Source: Brevundimonas alba
GTDB lineage: Bacteria; Pseudomonadota; Alphaproteobacteria; Caulobacterales; Caulobacteraceae
Length of the DNA: 64,000 nt
Reading direction: 5' to 3'
NCBI RefSeq assembly: GCF_011927945.1
Contig: NZ_JAATJM010000002.1
Location: 1 to 64,000 of the forward strand
Shown here one piece after another: positions 46,647 to 54,568 of the stretch; the first letter of the stretch is position 1; every line of letters starts with the position of its first letter. Below the pieces are notes generated by a model. The model was not told where the DNA came from. It made no database searches and worked only from the letters and a program-made list of their open reading frames with translations. Both the position numbers and the translations under genes were made by a program.

Positions 46647-46901
46647 TTATCCGCGGGCGGGACCAGCGCCGGGCACGCGGGGCTTCGGCGGCGGCAGCAG
46701 GCCTTCGCGCTGGGCGCGCTTGCGGGCCAGCTTGCGGGCGCGGCGCACGGCCTCGGCCTTCTGGCGGGCGCGCTTCTCCGAGGGCTTCTCGTAGTGCACG
46801 TGGCGCTTCATCTCGCGGAAGCTGCCTTCGCGCTGCATCTTCTTCTTGAGGGCCTTCAGCGCTTGATCGACGTTATTATCGCGAACGAAAATCTGTACCA
46901 G
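46647..46901 (-). CDS. rpsU: 30S ribosomal protein S21, apparent CTG start
   Basis: An 84-residue basic protein with the S21 signature [20 protein letters not shown] and [19 protein letters not shown]21 helps the 30S subunit bind the mRNA leader. The conserved N-terminus starts at a CTG codon (46901-46899), eight bases after AAGGAG. No in-frame ATG, GTG or TTG lies close to it; the nearest ATG is 47 codons upstream and adds unrelated residues. The C-terminus has an extra Pro/Gly-rich tail ([17 protein letters not shown]) beyond the E. coli form. It is divergent from the COQ9 gene. Confidence 0.88.
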   Translation of the reverse strand: MVQIFVRDNNVDQALKALKKKMQREGSFREMKRHVHYEKPSEKRARQKAEAVRRARKLARKRAQREGLLPPPKPRVPGAGPARG

Positions 46902-47088
46902 GTTGAACTCTCCTTTGGCCGCCCGCCGCGTCCTGTGAGGGAGACGGGCAGACAAATAAAAATCTTCCTCGGCGAACCGGGTCCGCGAGTGAAGGCGGGC
47001 TGATACACGAGCGGCCCCCCGCTGTCCAGATCGTCGCGGCAAGATGTGAAGGGTCGAAACGCCCGCCCGACGGGCTTATGCTGGCGCC

Positions 47089-47772
47089 ATGACCGATGCG
47101 CCACACCTGTCGAACGACCCGTCTCAAGGAGACTGGGCCGACCGCATGGAACAGGCGGTGCTGGACGCCGCCATCCAGCGCGCGCCGGCTCTGGGCTGGA
47201 ACAGCCGGATGGTGCGGGCCGCGTGCGAGGCGAACGGGCAGTCGCCCGGCGACGAGGAACTGCTGTTCCCCAATGGCGCGCGCGATCTGGCCGCCCTGCT
47301 GTCCCGCCGTCACGACGACCGGGCGCTGGCCGCATTGGCCGAGGTCGATCCGAAGTCGCTGAAGATGCGGGAGCGAATCGCCCGCGCCGTCTCGGCCCGG
47401 ATGGAGGCGGGGGCGGCCGATCTGGAGGCTGCGCGCCGCTGCGCCGCCTTCCTGACCCTGCCGACCAACGCCGACCTGGGGCTGAAGCTGGCCTGGGAGA
47501 CGGCGGACCAGCTGTGGAATTGGGCCGGGGACACGGCCACTGACTGGAACCACTATTCCAAGCGGGCGATCCTGTCGGGCATCCTGATCCCGGCCCTGAC
47601 CATGCGCTGGTTCGACGGCCGCGACGCCGCCGAAGCCTTCGTCGCCCGCCGCATCGACAACGTCATGGCCTTCGAAAAATGGAAGGCCGGCAAGGACTTC
47701 GACGCCCCGCTGCGCAAGGCAGCGGATGTGCTGAGCCGGATGCGGTACGGGGCGAAGACGGACCCGGCCTAG
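47089..47772 (+). CDS. COQ9 family protein (ubiquinone biosynthesis)
   Basis: A 227-residue protein of the COQ9 family with the TetR-like fold; the conserved part includes KLAWETADQLWNWAGDTATDWNHYSKR. In mitochondria COQ9 binds lipid and assists COQ7 hydroxylation; the bacterial protein is presumed to act in ubiquinone synthesis. The nearby ubiX gene (4 kb away) also supports quinone metabolism, although it belongs to a different unit. Its stop codon overlaps the stop of the convergent purK. Confidence 0.85.
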   Translation: MTDAPHLSNDPSQGDWADRMEQAVLDAAIQRAPALGWNSRMVRAACEANGQSPGDEELLFPNGARDLAALLSRRHDDRALAALAEVDPKSLKMRERIARAVSARMEAGAADLEAARRCAAFLTLPTNADLGLKLAWETADQLWNWAGDTATDWNHYSKRAILSGILIPALTMRWFDGRDAAEAFVARRIDNVMAFEKWKAGKDFDAPLRKAADVLSRMRYGAKTDPA

Positions 47773-48842
47773 AGCGGCTTCACCCGGTTCACATGGCCCA
47801 TCTTGCGGCCGGGGCGAGCCTCCGCCTTGCCGTAGAGGTGGAGGCGCATGTCGGGCTTGGCGGACAGGGTCTTCCACTGTTCGACCTCGTCGCCGAGGAG
47901 GTTGGTCATCTCGACGCGGGCGTGAGCGTTCGTAGGGCCCAGCGGCCAGCCGGCGATGGCGCGGATGTGCTGTTCGAACTGGTCGCAGACGCAGCCGTCC
48001 TGGGTCCAGTGGCCGGTGTTGTGGACGCGCGGCGCGATCTCGTTGACCAGCAGCTTGCCGCCGCCGAGGTCGAACAGCTCGACCCCGAGCACGCCGACGT
48101 AGTCGAGGCCGTCGAGGATGGCCTTGGCGATAGCCTTGGCCCGCTTTTCCGTCTTCGCGTCGACGGTTGCGGGAGCGACTGTGGTCTTGAGCACGCCGCC
48201 CTTGTGGGTGTTTTCGCCCAGCGGATAGACGGCCAGCGTGCCGTCCCGGCCGCGAGCGGCGATCACTGACAGTTCGCGCGTGAAGTCTGCGCGGGCTTCC
48301 AGAATGGCGGGCCGCTCGCCGATGGCGTGCCAGGCGTCGGCGGCCATCTTCGCCGAGCGCGCCCAGATCTGGCCCTTGCCGTCGTAGCCTTCGCGCCGCG
48401 TCTTCAGCAGGGCGGGCGTTCCCAGCCGCTCGAGCCCGGCCAGCAGGTCGTCGAGGCTGTCGACCGGGACGAAGTCCACGGTGGTCGCGCCGACGCCATT
48501 GAGGAAGGTCTTCTCGTCGACCCGGTCCTGCGCGACGGCCAGCGCCTTGGGTCCGGGGGCGACGAGGGCGCCGCCTTCAGCCAGCCGTTCGACCGAGGCG
48601 GCGGGGACGTTCTCGAACTCGAAGGTCACGGCCGCGCTGGTCTGGCCCAGCACGCCCAGCGCCGTCGGATTGTCATAGGCGGCGACGATCTGGCCTTGGG
48701 AGACACGACCGGCGGGGCTGTTTTCCTCCGGATCGAGGATGACGACATTGAAGCCGAGCCGCGAGGCGGCCTGGCTGAGCATCCGCCCCAGCTGGCCGCC
48801 GCCGAGAATGCCGAGGGTCGATCCGGGGGGGAGGGGCGCCAC
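47769..48842 (-). CDS. purK: 5-(carboxyamino)imidazole ribonucleotide synthase
   Basis: A 357-residue ATP-grasp enzyme that carboxylates AIR to N5-CAIR in purine synthesis. The N-terminal loop GILGGGQLGRM, the KTRREGYDGKGQ substrate loop and the NEIAPRVHNTGHWT motif are intact. It starts with a GTG directly after the purE stop (TGAGTG), so the two genes are coupled. Its 3' end overlaps the stop of COQ9. Confidence 0.95.
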   Translation of the reverse strand: MAPLPPGSTLGILGGGQLGRMLSQAASRLGFNVVILDPEENSPAGRVSQGQIVAAYDNPTALGVLGQTSAAVTFEFENVPAASVERLAEGGALVAPGPKALAVAQDRVDEKTFLNGVGATTVDFVPVDSLDDLLAGLERLGTPALLKTRREGYDGKGQIWARSAKMAADAWHAIGERPAILEARADFTRELSVIAARGRDGTLAVYPLGENTHKGGVLKTTVAPATVDAKTEKRAKAIAKAILDGLDYVGVLGVELFDLGGGKLLVNEIAPRVHNTGHWTQDGCVCDQFEQHIRAIAGWPLGPTNAHARVEMTNLLGDEVEQWKTLSAKPDMRLHLYGKAEARPGRKMGHVNRVKPL

Positions 48843-49334
48843 TCAGTCCTCGACCGTCTCGTGGACCGCCTCGGTCTGGGCTTCGCGGAAGGCGTTCAGC
48901 CGCCCGGCCAGCACCTCGTCCGAGAGGGCCAGGATCTGTGCCGCGAGGATGCCGGCGTTCTTGGCCCCCGGCTCGCCGATCGCGAGCGTGGCGACCGGAA
49001 CGCCGCCGGGCATCTGGGCGATGGAGAGCAGGCTGTCCATGCCCTTGAGCGCCTTCGACTCGACGGGCACGCCAAGCACCGGCAGCTCGGTCATCGAGGC
49101 GGCCATCCCCGGCAGGTGGGCGGCGCCGCCCGCGCCGGCGATGATCACCTTGTAGCCCGCGGACCTAGCCCCCGTAGCGAAATCGAACAGGCGTTTGGGG
49201 GTGCGGTGGGCGCTGACGACCTTGGCCTCCCAAGCGACGCCGAGCCGATCCAGCGCGTCGGCGGCGTGCTTCATCGTCGGCCAGTCGGAACGGCTGCCCA
49301 TGATGATCGCAACGGGCGGTGTCTGAGTCGCCAT
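48843..49334 (-). CDS. purE: N5-carboxyaminoimidazole ribonucleotide mutase
   Basis: A 163-residue enzyme that moves the carboxyl group of N5-CAIR to give CAIR. The class I signature GSRSDWPTM, the SAHRTP loop and [14 protein letters not shown] are present. ATG 49334 gives the family start (PPVAIIMGS); the 29 extra upstream codons are unlikely. It precedes purK with no spacer. The divergent GGDEF gene starts about 120 bases upstream. Confidence 0.95.
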   Translation of the reverse strand: MATQTPPVAIIMGSRSDWPTMKHAADALDRLGVAWEAKVVSAHRTPKRLFDFATGARSAGYKVIIAGAGGAAHLPGMAASMTELPVLGVPVESKALKGMDSLLSIAQMPGGVPVATLAIGEPGAKNAGILAAQILALSDEVLAGRLNAFREAQTEAVHETVED

Positions 49335-49456
49335 GCAGAACACTTTCGCGGGAAAGCGGCGCGATACAGGACTCGCGTTGCGCCCGCAACCGACGGCGTT
49401 AGGCTGAACGCAGGTCTGCACACAGTGAGTCGCGGACCGGGGAGCCCTATTCGCCT

Positions 49457-50020
49457 GTGACCGACGCGGCCGTCATCGACCCCATCGCCGAGATCGAACG
49501 GCTCCGCGCCGAGGTCGAAGCGCTGCGCCGCCGCGCCGAAGTGGCTGAGGCGGCTGCGGACCACGACGTGCTGACGCCGTCGCTCAACCGGCGCGGCTTC
49601 GTCGCGGCGATGAAGAGCGCCATGGCCTTTTGCCAGCGCCACGACGTGCCGGCGGTGCTGCTCTACCTCGACCTCGACGGCTTCAAGGGCGTGAACGACA
49701 GCCTCGGCCACGCCGCCGGCGACGCGGCCCTGGTCTATGTCGCCGAGATGATGCGGGCCAATCTGCGCGAATCCGACGCCGTCGGACGACTGGGCGGCGA
49801 CGAGTTCGGCCTGCTGATGCTGAACGCCGGTCTGGAGGAGGGCCGCGAGAAGGCGCGCAAGCTGGCCGCCGCCCTCGAGGATGCGCCGTTTGAGTGGGAG
49901 GGGCGCTCGGCCGGGCTGGGCGGCTCGTTCGGCGTCCGCGCCTTCGCCGCCCACACGGATCCAGAAGTCTGGCTGGCCGAGGCCGACGCGGCCATGTGGA
50001 TCAGGAAGAAGGCCCGCTGA
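49457..50020 (+). CDS. Small GGDEF diguanylate cyclase
   Basis: A 187-residue cytoplasmic protein with an N-terminal coiled coil (about 8-35) and one GGDEF domain. The active motif GGDEF is at 113-117. The inhibitory I-site R104-E-S-D107 is five residues upstream as in feedback-controlled cyclases. It should make cyclic di-GMP from two GTP. No sensor domain is present, so control is by dimerisation through the coiled coil or by expression. The usual LTGLPNR start of the domain is degenerate (LTPSLNRR). The start codon is GTG. Confidence 0.88.
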   Translation: MTDAAVIDPIAEIERLRAEVEALRRRAEVAEAAADHDVLTPSLNRRGFVAAMKSAMAFCQRHDVPAVLLYLDLDGFKGVNDSLGHAAGDAALVYVAEMMRANLRESDAVGRLGGDEFGLLMLNAGLEEGREKARKLAAALEDAPFEWEGRSAGLGGSFGVRAFAAHTDPEVWLAEADAAMWIRKKAR

Positions 50021-50023
50021 GTC

Positions 50024-50248
50024 TCAGGCGATGATGTCCGGAAGGACGATAGCCTCGAGCTTCACGATCTCGTCCCGCAGCGTCAGCTTCTTCCGCTTCA
50101 GGCGCGCGATCATCAACTGATCCGGCAGCGGCATGTGCATCAGGGCGTCGATGGAGGCGTCGAGGTCGGAGTGCTCCTGACGCAGTTCCTTGAGCCGGGC
50201 GTGCAGCGCCAGCTCTTCCTCGCTCAGAAACGGATCGTCGTCGTTCAT
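50024..50248 (-). CDS. DUF465 (YdcH) family protein
   Basis: A 74-residue protein of two helices in coiled-coil form, with the conserved end LPDQLMIARLKRKKLTLRDEI. Members are widespread in alphaproteobacteria, and their role is unknown. It is convergent with the GGDEF gene. A paralogue lies at 51493 on the other side of ubiX. Confidence 0.85.
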   Translation of the reverse strand: MNDDDPFLSEEELALHARLKELRQEHSDLDASIDALMHMPLPDQLMIARLKRKKLTLRDEIVKLEAIVLPDIIA

Positions 50249-50288
50249 TCGTCAGGGCCCCGGACGCGGCTGTATAACCCGCGTCGGC

Positions 50289-50765
50289 CTAGGCCGGAAG
50301 CCGTTCGGCGAGCTGAACCAGCCCCGGGCGCGGCGTCATCGCCGACCACTGGCGGGCCACGGTGACGAGCGCGTCCTGAACGGGCCTTGGCGTCAACCCG
50401 GCGGGCGGCGACAGGGCCTCCAGCGCCATAAGCAGACGCCGCTCCGCCTCGAGTTCGACCGCCTTCACCTGCGCCCGGACGGCCTCGCGGTCGGCGTCCT
50501 CCAGATCGGGATTGCGGCCCTTGAGCGTGCGCCGAACCGCCCGGAGCGGGGCGATGGCCGCATCCTGCCAGGCGCGGGCGATGTCACAGGCCGCCTCGAT
50601 GGCGTCCTCGTCCGGGGCGCGTCCCGTGCGCGCGGTCCACGCCGCCCACAGCAGCAGGGGCACGTTCTGGCCGGCGGCGTCCTGCAGGTGCAGGCAGGCC
50701 TCGCTCACGCCCTCGAACGCATAGGCGCGGACGGCCCAGTCCCACAGGCCGATGTCGGAGCTCAT
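50289..50765 (-). CDS. TIGR02444 family protein
   Basis: A 158-residue protein starting MSSDIGLWDWAVRAYAFEGV with a QNVPLLLWAAWTA motif, the recognisable core of TIGR02444. It is all-helical and of unknown function. The ATG at 50765 overlaps the ubiX stop by four bases, so it is translationally coupled to ubiX. That linkage hints at a role in quinone metabolism, which is inference. Confidence 0.8.
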   Translation of the reverse strand: MSSDIGLWDWAVRAYAFEGVSEACLHLQDAAGQNVPLLLWAAWTARTGRAPDEDAIEAACDIARAWQDAAIAPLRAVRRTLKGRNPDLEDADREAVRAQVKAVELEAERRLLMALEALSPPAGLTPRPVQDALVTVARQWSAMTPRPGLVQLAERLPA

Positions 50766-51376
50766 TCGGCCGTCACGCCCTTCAGCCCGGCCCAGCGACG
50801 CACCCCGGACCATTCGAGGCCGAACAGGTCGAGCGCCCGGCCCACCGACTGGTCGATCATCGCCTCGATGGACTCGGGACGCGCATAGAGGGCGGGCAGG
50901 GGCGGGGCGATGATGGCGCCCATCTCGGTCAGGGCGGTCATGGTGCGCAGGTGGCCCAGATGCAGCGGCGTCTCGCGCACCATCAGCACCAGCGTCCGTC
51001 GTTCCTTGAGCACGACGTCGGCCGCGCGGGTCAGCAGGGTGGAGGTCACGCCGGTGGCGATCTCGCTCATCGTGCGGACGGAGCAGGGGGCGACGATCAT
51101 TCCCATGGTCCGGAAGGAGCCGGAGGCGATCGAGGCGCCGACGTCGGCGAGCCGGTGGACGACATCGGCGCGGCCGGTCAGGTCGTCGGGGGAAAGATCG
51201 GTCTCCTGTGACAAGGTCAGCAGGGCCGCGCGCGTGACGACCAGATGGCTTTCGACCCCGAGCTCGCGCAGGGCATCGAGCGTGCGCACCCCGTAAGCCA
51301 CGCCAGACGCTCCGGAAATTCCGACGACGAGGCGGCGGGGCGAGGTACGTACGGCTCCGTTCACATCATCGGCCAT
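50762..51376 (-). CDS. ubiX: Flavin prenyltransferase UbiX
   Basis: A 204-residue enzyme that joins dimethylallyl phosphate to FMN to make the prenyl-FMN cofactor used by UbiD decarboxylase in ubiquinone synthesis. The nucleotide loop GISGASGVAYG, the IVAPCSVRTMSEIATG motif and the catalytic RETPLHLGHLRTM segment are present. ATG 51376 fits the family length; a GTG 20 codons upstream is less likely. The gene is followed by the overlapping TIGR02444 gene. Confidence 0.93.
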   Translation of the reverse strand: MADDVNGAVRTSPRRLVVGISGASGVAYGVRTLDALRELGVESHLVVTRAALLTLSQETDLSPDDLTGRADVVHRLADVGASIASGSFRTMGMIVAPCSVRTMSEIATGVTSTLLTRAADVVLKERRTLVLMVRETPLHLGHLRTMTALTEMGAIIAPPLPALYARPESIEAMIDQSVGRALDLFGLEWSGVRRWAGLKGVTAE

Positions 51377-51492
51377 ATTGGGGTCCAGGGTTCGCGGGTC
51401 CGGACGGCCGGCAGCCTCACCGGAAAGTGATTCCACAGCCGGTCGAGCCGGGCGCTCAATCTAGTGGTCCCTTAGACATGGAGGCGCAAGCC

Positions 51493-51666
51493 ATGACCAT
51501 CGAAGCTCGTATCCGCGAACTGGGAAACCGTCACCGCAGCCTGGATGAGACGATCCGGCAGGAGATGATCCACCCGGCCTCGGACTCGCTTCGCGTAAGG
51601 GAGCTGAAGCAGCAGAAGCTGCGGCTCAAGGAAGAGATCACCAGTCTGGAGGCCCGAGCGCATTAG
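51493..51666 (+). CDS. DUF465 family protein
   Basis: A 57-residue coiled-coil protein (MTIEARIRELGNRHRSLDE, ending SLRVRELKQQKLRLKEEITS) of the same family as the gene at 50024. The ATG at 51493 has ATGGAGG eight bases upstream; an earlier in-frame ATG at 51478 would use the same region as coding. It is divergent from ubiX. A strong terminator follows. Confidence 0.8.
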   Translation: MTIEARIRELGNRHRSLDETIRQEMIHPASDSLRVRELKQQKLRLKEEITSLEARAH

Positions 51667-51690
51667 CGACGGCCTCCCGCACAAAGAACG

Positions 51691-51719
51691 ACGGCCCCGG
51701 ATCGCTCCGGGGCCGTTTT
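51691..51719. terminator. Terminator shared by the DUF465 gene and trcR
   Basis: A perfect 11-bp stem (51691-51701 with 51706-51716) with a TCGC loop and a TTTT tail lies 25 bases after the DUF465 stop and just past the convergent trcR stop. Its sequence closely resembles the tuf terminator at 153-182. Confidence 0.88.
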
Positions 51720-51723
51720 CATT

Positions 51724-52398
51724 TCAGTCCTTCTTGCCGAAGACCGACTCGGCGGTCGGTTCGGCCCCGCGGCGTTCGCGGGCTTCGGGCACGAACTCCG
51801 GCTCGGCCTCGGCGGCTTCCGGCGCGTCGACCGGCTGCAGGGTGGCGCCGCCCTTCTTCGCGTCGTCCTTGGCCTTCTTGTCGGCGGCCTTTCTGACCAG
51901 CTCGTCGAGAGCCAACTGGCCGACGAGGCCCAGGGTCACCGGGTCGACCGGCTTGATGTTGGCGCTGTTCCAGTGGGTGCGGTTGCGGACGCTCTCAATG
52001 GTCGATTTCGTCGTGCCCAGCAGTTTGGCGATCTGGGCGTCGGTCACTTCCGGGTGGTTACGCACGAACCAGGCGATGGCGTCCGGGCGGTCCTGACGGC
52101 GCGAGACCGGCGTGTATTTCGGCGCGGGCTTGTGGCTCTTGAGCAGTTCGGCGTGGCGGCTGACCACGGCCTGCATGCGGTAGTTCTCGTCGTTCTGGGC
52201 CTTGTCCAGCTCTTCGCGGGTCAGCTGGCCGTTGACCAGCGGATCAGCGCCGCGGATGTCGCGGGCCACGTCGCCGTCGGCGATGCCGCGGACTTCCAGC
52301 GGATGCAGGCCGCAGAAGTCGGCGATCTGCTCGAAGGTGAGGGAGGTGTTGTCGACCAGCCAGACCGCGGTGGCCTTGGGCATCAGGATGTCGGTCAT
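51724..52398 (-). CDS. trcR: Cell-cycle transcriptional regulator TrcR (DUF1013)
   Basis: A 224-residue protein of the DUF1013 family, named TrcR in alphaproteobacteria. The N-terminal half has MPKATAVWLVDNTSLTFEQI, and the centre has a helix-turn-helix-like region (about 105-150) with VTDAQIAKLLGTTKSTIESV. A Lys/Glu-rich low-complexity tail ends the chain. Members are proposed to bind DNA in cell-cycle control in the Caulobacterales and Rhizobiales; no such role is proven by sequence. Confidence 0.85.
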   Translation of the reverse strand: MTDILMPKATAVWLVDNTSLTFEQIADFCGLHPLEVRGIADGDVARDIRGADPLVNGQLTREELDKAQNDENYRMQAVVSRHAELLKSHKPAPKYTPVSRRQDRPDAIAWFVRNHPEVTDAQIAKLLGTTKSTIESVRNRTHWNSANIKPVDPVTLGLVGQLALDELVRKAADKKAKDDAKKGGATLQPVDAPEAAEAEPEFVPEARERRGAEPTAESVFGKKD

Positions 52399-52622
52399 GA
52401 GCGTCTTTGCTTCTGTTTTTGACCCACTTGCCCGGGTCGGGGGCGGGTTCCGGATACGACGGCGCCCGACCTTTCGGCCGGGCGCGGAGATGACCGATAT
52501 AGTCGTATTCGACGCAAAAGAAAACGAAAGCCGACAACCTCATACAGCCAAGGTTCATCCGGAAGCTGAACAGTGCCCTCACAGACGCGTTGTGCGTCCA
52601 TGAACACCATCGGGAGGACCCC

Positions 52623-53216
52623 ATGCTGATCGAAACCCTTGCGGCCATGGCCGTGCTCTCCGGCGCTGGACAAGAGGCCGCCCCCTACGCCGGCGGCGGA
52701 CAGGAGCGGATCGCGCCCCGCGGCGACTATCGCCAGAGCTGCAGCGGCGAATACGTGAACAGGGGCCGGCTCTATGCCGACTGCCAGGACCGGCGCGGCA
52801 ATGTGCGCGGCACGTCGATCGAGCTGAACCGTTGCTCCGACTACGAGATCCGCAACGACAACGGTCTGCTGGTCTGCGGACCGGTGCGCGGGACCTATGA
52901 GGATCGCGGCGGCGGCGGGCGTCCGGACAACGACGGCGGCTGGGGCGGTGGACGCAACTCGGTCACCGTCTTCCGTGACTCGGATTTCCGCGGCGCGAGC
53001 ATGCAGTTCCGGGAGGCCATTCCCAACCTGCAGAACAGCGGCCTGAACGACGCGATCAGCTCGATGCAGTTTCGCGGCGAGTGGGAGGTCTGCACCGACG
53101 CCTATTTCCGCGGCCAGTGCCGGACCTTCCGGGACGACATCCGGAACCTCCAGCAGTGGGGCCTGAACGACCGCATCTCCTCGCTGCGCCCCGCGGGCCG
53201 GGGCGGCCGCCGCTAA
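52623..53216 (+). CDS. CVNH (cyanovirin) plus beta/gamma-crystallin domain protein
   Basis: A 197-residue protein with a hydrophobic N-terminus (1-20, weak signal), a CVNH domain (about 36-86) with four cysteines (C40, C54, C71, C85), and a glycine-rich linker. A beta/gamma-crystallin domain (about 113-189) carries two Greek-key motifs (VTVFRDSDFRGASMQF and EVCTDAYFRGQCRTF). CVNH binds mannose-type glycans, and crystallin domains bind calcium. Together they suggest a secreted glycan-binding structural protein. The ATG has GGGAGGA before it. It is convergent with the quinone oxidoreductase. Confidence 0.82.
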   Translation: MLIETLAAMAVLSGAGQEAAPYAGGGQERIAPRGDYRQSCSGEYVNRGRLYADCQDRRGNVRGTSIELNRCSDYEIRNDNGLLVCGPVRGTYEDRGGGGRPDNDGGWGGGRNSVTVFRDSDFRGASMQFREAIPNLQNSGLNDAISSMQFRGEWEVCTDAYFRGQCRTFRDDIRNLQQWGLNDRISSLRPAGRGGRR

Positions 53217-53218
53217 GG

Positions 53219-54190
53219 TCAGGCCGTCAGCACGATCTTGCCGACATGGCCGCCCGCCTCGAGCCTGAGGTGGGCGGCCGACGCCTGATCGAGGGGGAAA
53301 GTCGCCTCGAGGGGCGGACGGACCTGTCCCGACGCAACCCACGGCCAGACCGTCGCTTCGACGGCCGAGATCAGCCGCGCCTTCTCGTCGGCCGGCCGGG
53401 CGCGCAGGGTCGAGCCGGTCAGCACGATCCGCTTCATCATCAGCCGGGCCAGATCGACCTGGGCCAGCGAGCCGGACAGGGTGGCAATGACCACCCAGCG
53501 GCCGAAGGGTTTCAGGACGGACTGATTGAGGGCCGCATAGTCGGCGCCGACCATGTCCAGAACGACGTCGACGCCTCCGAAGACGCTGATCGCCGCCTCC
53601 AGATCGTCGGAGCCGGAATCGAGGCTCAGGTCCGCGCCGAGTTTTCGTGCGGCTTCCGCTTTTTCCGCGCCGCGCGAGGTGGCGACGACGCGGGCGCCGG
53701 CCGCCTTGGCCATCTGGATGGCGGTGACGCCGATGCCGCTGGTGGCCCCGTGAATCAGCAGGGTCTCGCCGGCCCTGAGGGCGCCGGACTCGAAGACGTT
53801 GGCGAAGACGGTGCAGACGGTTTCCGGAAGGGCGGCGGCCTGAATGAAGTCGACACCGTCCGGTATTGGCAGGGCATGGCGGGCGTCGACCACGGCCTGG
53901 TCCGCGTAGCCGCCGCCGCCGAGCAGGGCGCACACGCGGTCGCCAGTGCGCCAGCGATCGACGCCCTCGCCGACCTGATCGACTTCGCCGGCCACTTCGA
54001 GTCCGAGAATGTCGGATGCGCCGGGCGGCGGCGGATACCGGCCCTGTCGCTGCAGCAGGTCGGGACGGTTCACGCCGGCGGCGCGGACGCGGATGCGAAT
54101 CTGTCCCGGACCGGCGACAGGATAGGGCCGCTCGACCAGCGTCAGCGCCTCCGCAGGACCCGCTCCGCCCGTGATTTCGACAGCCCGCAT
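53219..54190 (-). CDS. NADPH:quinone oxidoreductase, MDR family
   Basis: A 323-residue zinc-free medium-chain dehydrogenase like Qor/TP53I3. The N-terminal part has AAGVNRPDLLQRQGRYPPPP and the NADPH-binding loop is HGATSGIGVTAIQMAK. It reduces quinones by one or two electrons. ATG 54190 with GAGGCG upstream is the natural start. The divergent DUF1192 gene starts about 80 bases away. Confidence 0.88.
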   Translation of the reverse strand: MRAVEITGGAGPAEALTLVERPYPVAGPGQIRIRVRAAGVNRPDLLQRQGRYPPPPGASDILGLEVAGEVDQVGEGVDRWRTGDRVCALLGGGGYADQAVVDARHALPIPDGVDFIQAAALPETVCTVFANVFESGALRAGETLLIHGATSGIGVTAIQMAKAAGARVVATSRGAEKAEAARKLGADLSLDSGSDDLEAAISVFGGVDVVLDMVGADYAALNQSVLKPFGRWVVIATLSGSLAQVDLARLMMKRIVLTGSTLRARPADEKARLISAVEATVWPWVASGQVRPPLEATFPLDQASAAHLRLEAGGHVGKIVLTA

Positions 54191-54271
54191 CGGCGCCTCG
54201 TTCTTGCAATCGTTCGTGTCCGGGCGTTCAGATAGTCGCTTGCCCGTGGATTGGCCAAGAAGGAGGCGGTG

Positions 54272-54475
54272 ATGTTCGAGGACCTGGAGCCCCGTCCGGC
54301 GCGGGGAGCGCCCCTGATCGCCCTGACGCGCGAGGATCTGGACGGCTATTCGGTCGAGGACCTCAAGCAGCGCATCGCCGGGCTGGAGGCGGAGATCGCG
54401 CGGTCGCAGGCGGCGATCGAGGGCAAGTCGTCGCAACGCAATGCGGCCGACGCCATGTTCAACTTTCGCTCCTGA
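54272..54475 (+). CDS. DUF1192 family protein
   Basis: A 67-residue small protein with the DUF1192 core ALTREDLDGYSVEDLKQRI and a C-terminal helix with IARSQAAIEGKS. Function is unknown; members are alphaproteobacterial. The ATG at 54272 has AAGGAGG seven bases upstream and was preferred over a TTG at 54251. Confidence 0.78.
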   Translation: MFEDLEPRPARGAPLIALTREDLDGYSVEDLKQRIAGLEAEIARSQAAIEGKSSQRNAADAMFNFRS

Positions 54476-54496
54476 AACGCTCCTGAATCAGTCTGT

Positions 54497-54512
54497 TGGC
54501 ATGGCCGTTGCA
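54497..54512 (+). promoter_or_regulatory. Possible sigma-54 promoter upstream of rcdA
   Basis: TGGCATG-N4-TTGCA matches the sigma-54 consensus (TGGCACG-N4-TTGC) with one mismatch and exact GG/GC spacing. Transcription would start near 54523, giving about a 45-base leader to rcdA. A single match of this length can occur by chance. Confidence 0.4.
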
Positions 54513-54568
54513 CAGGGCGTAGTGACCGCGCGAAACCGTGCCGGTCGTGATACGGATGCGTCCACCCT

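Noticed and set aside
52395..54209. 604-residue minus-strand frame over the CVNH and quinone reductase region
   Set aside because: It overlaps two well-supported genes in another frame and is Arg/Gly-rich without domains.
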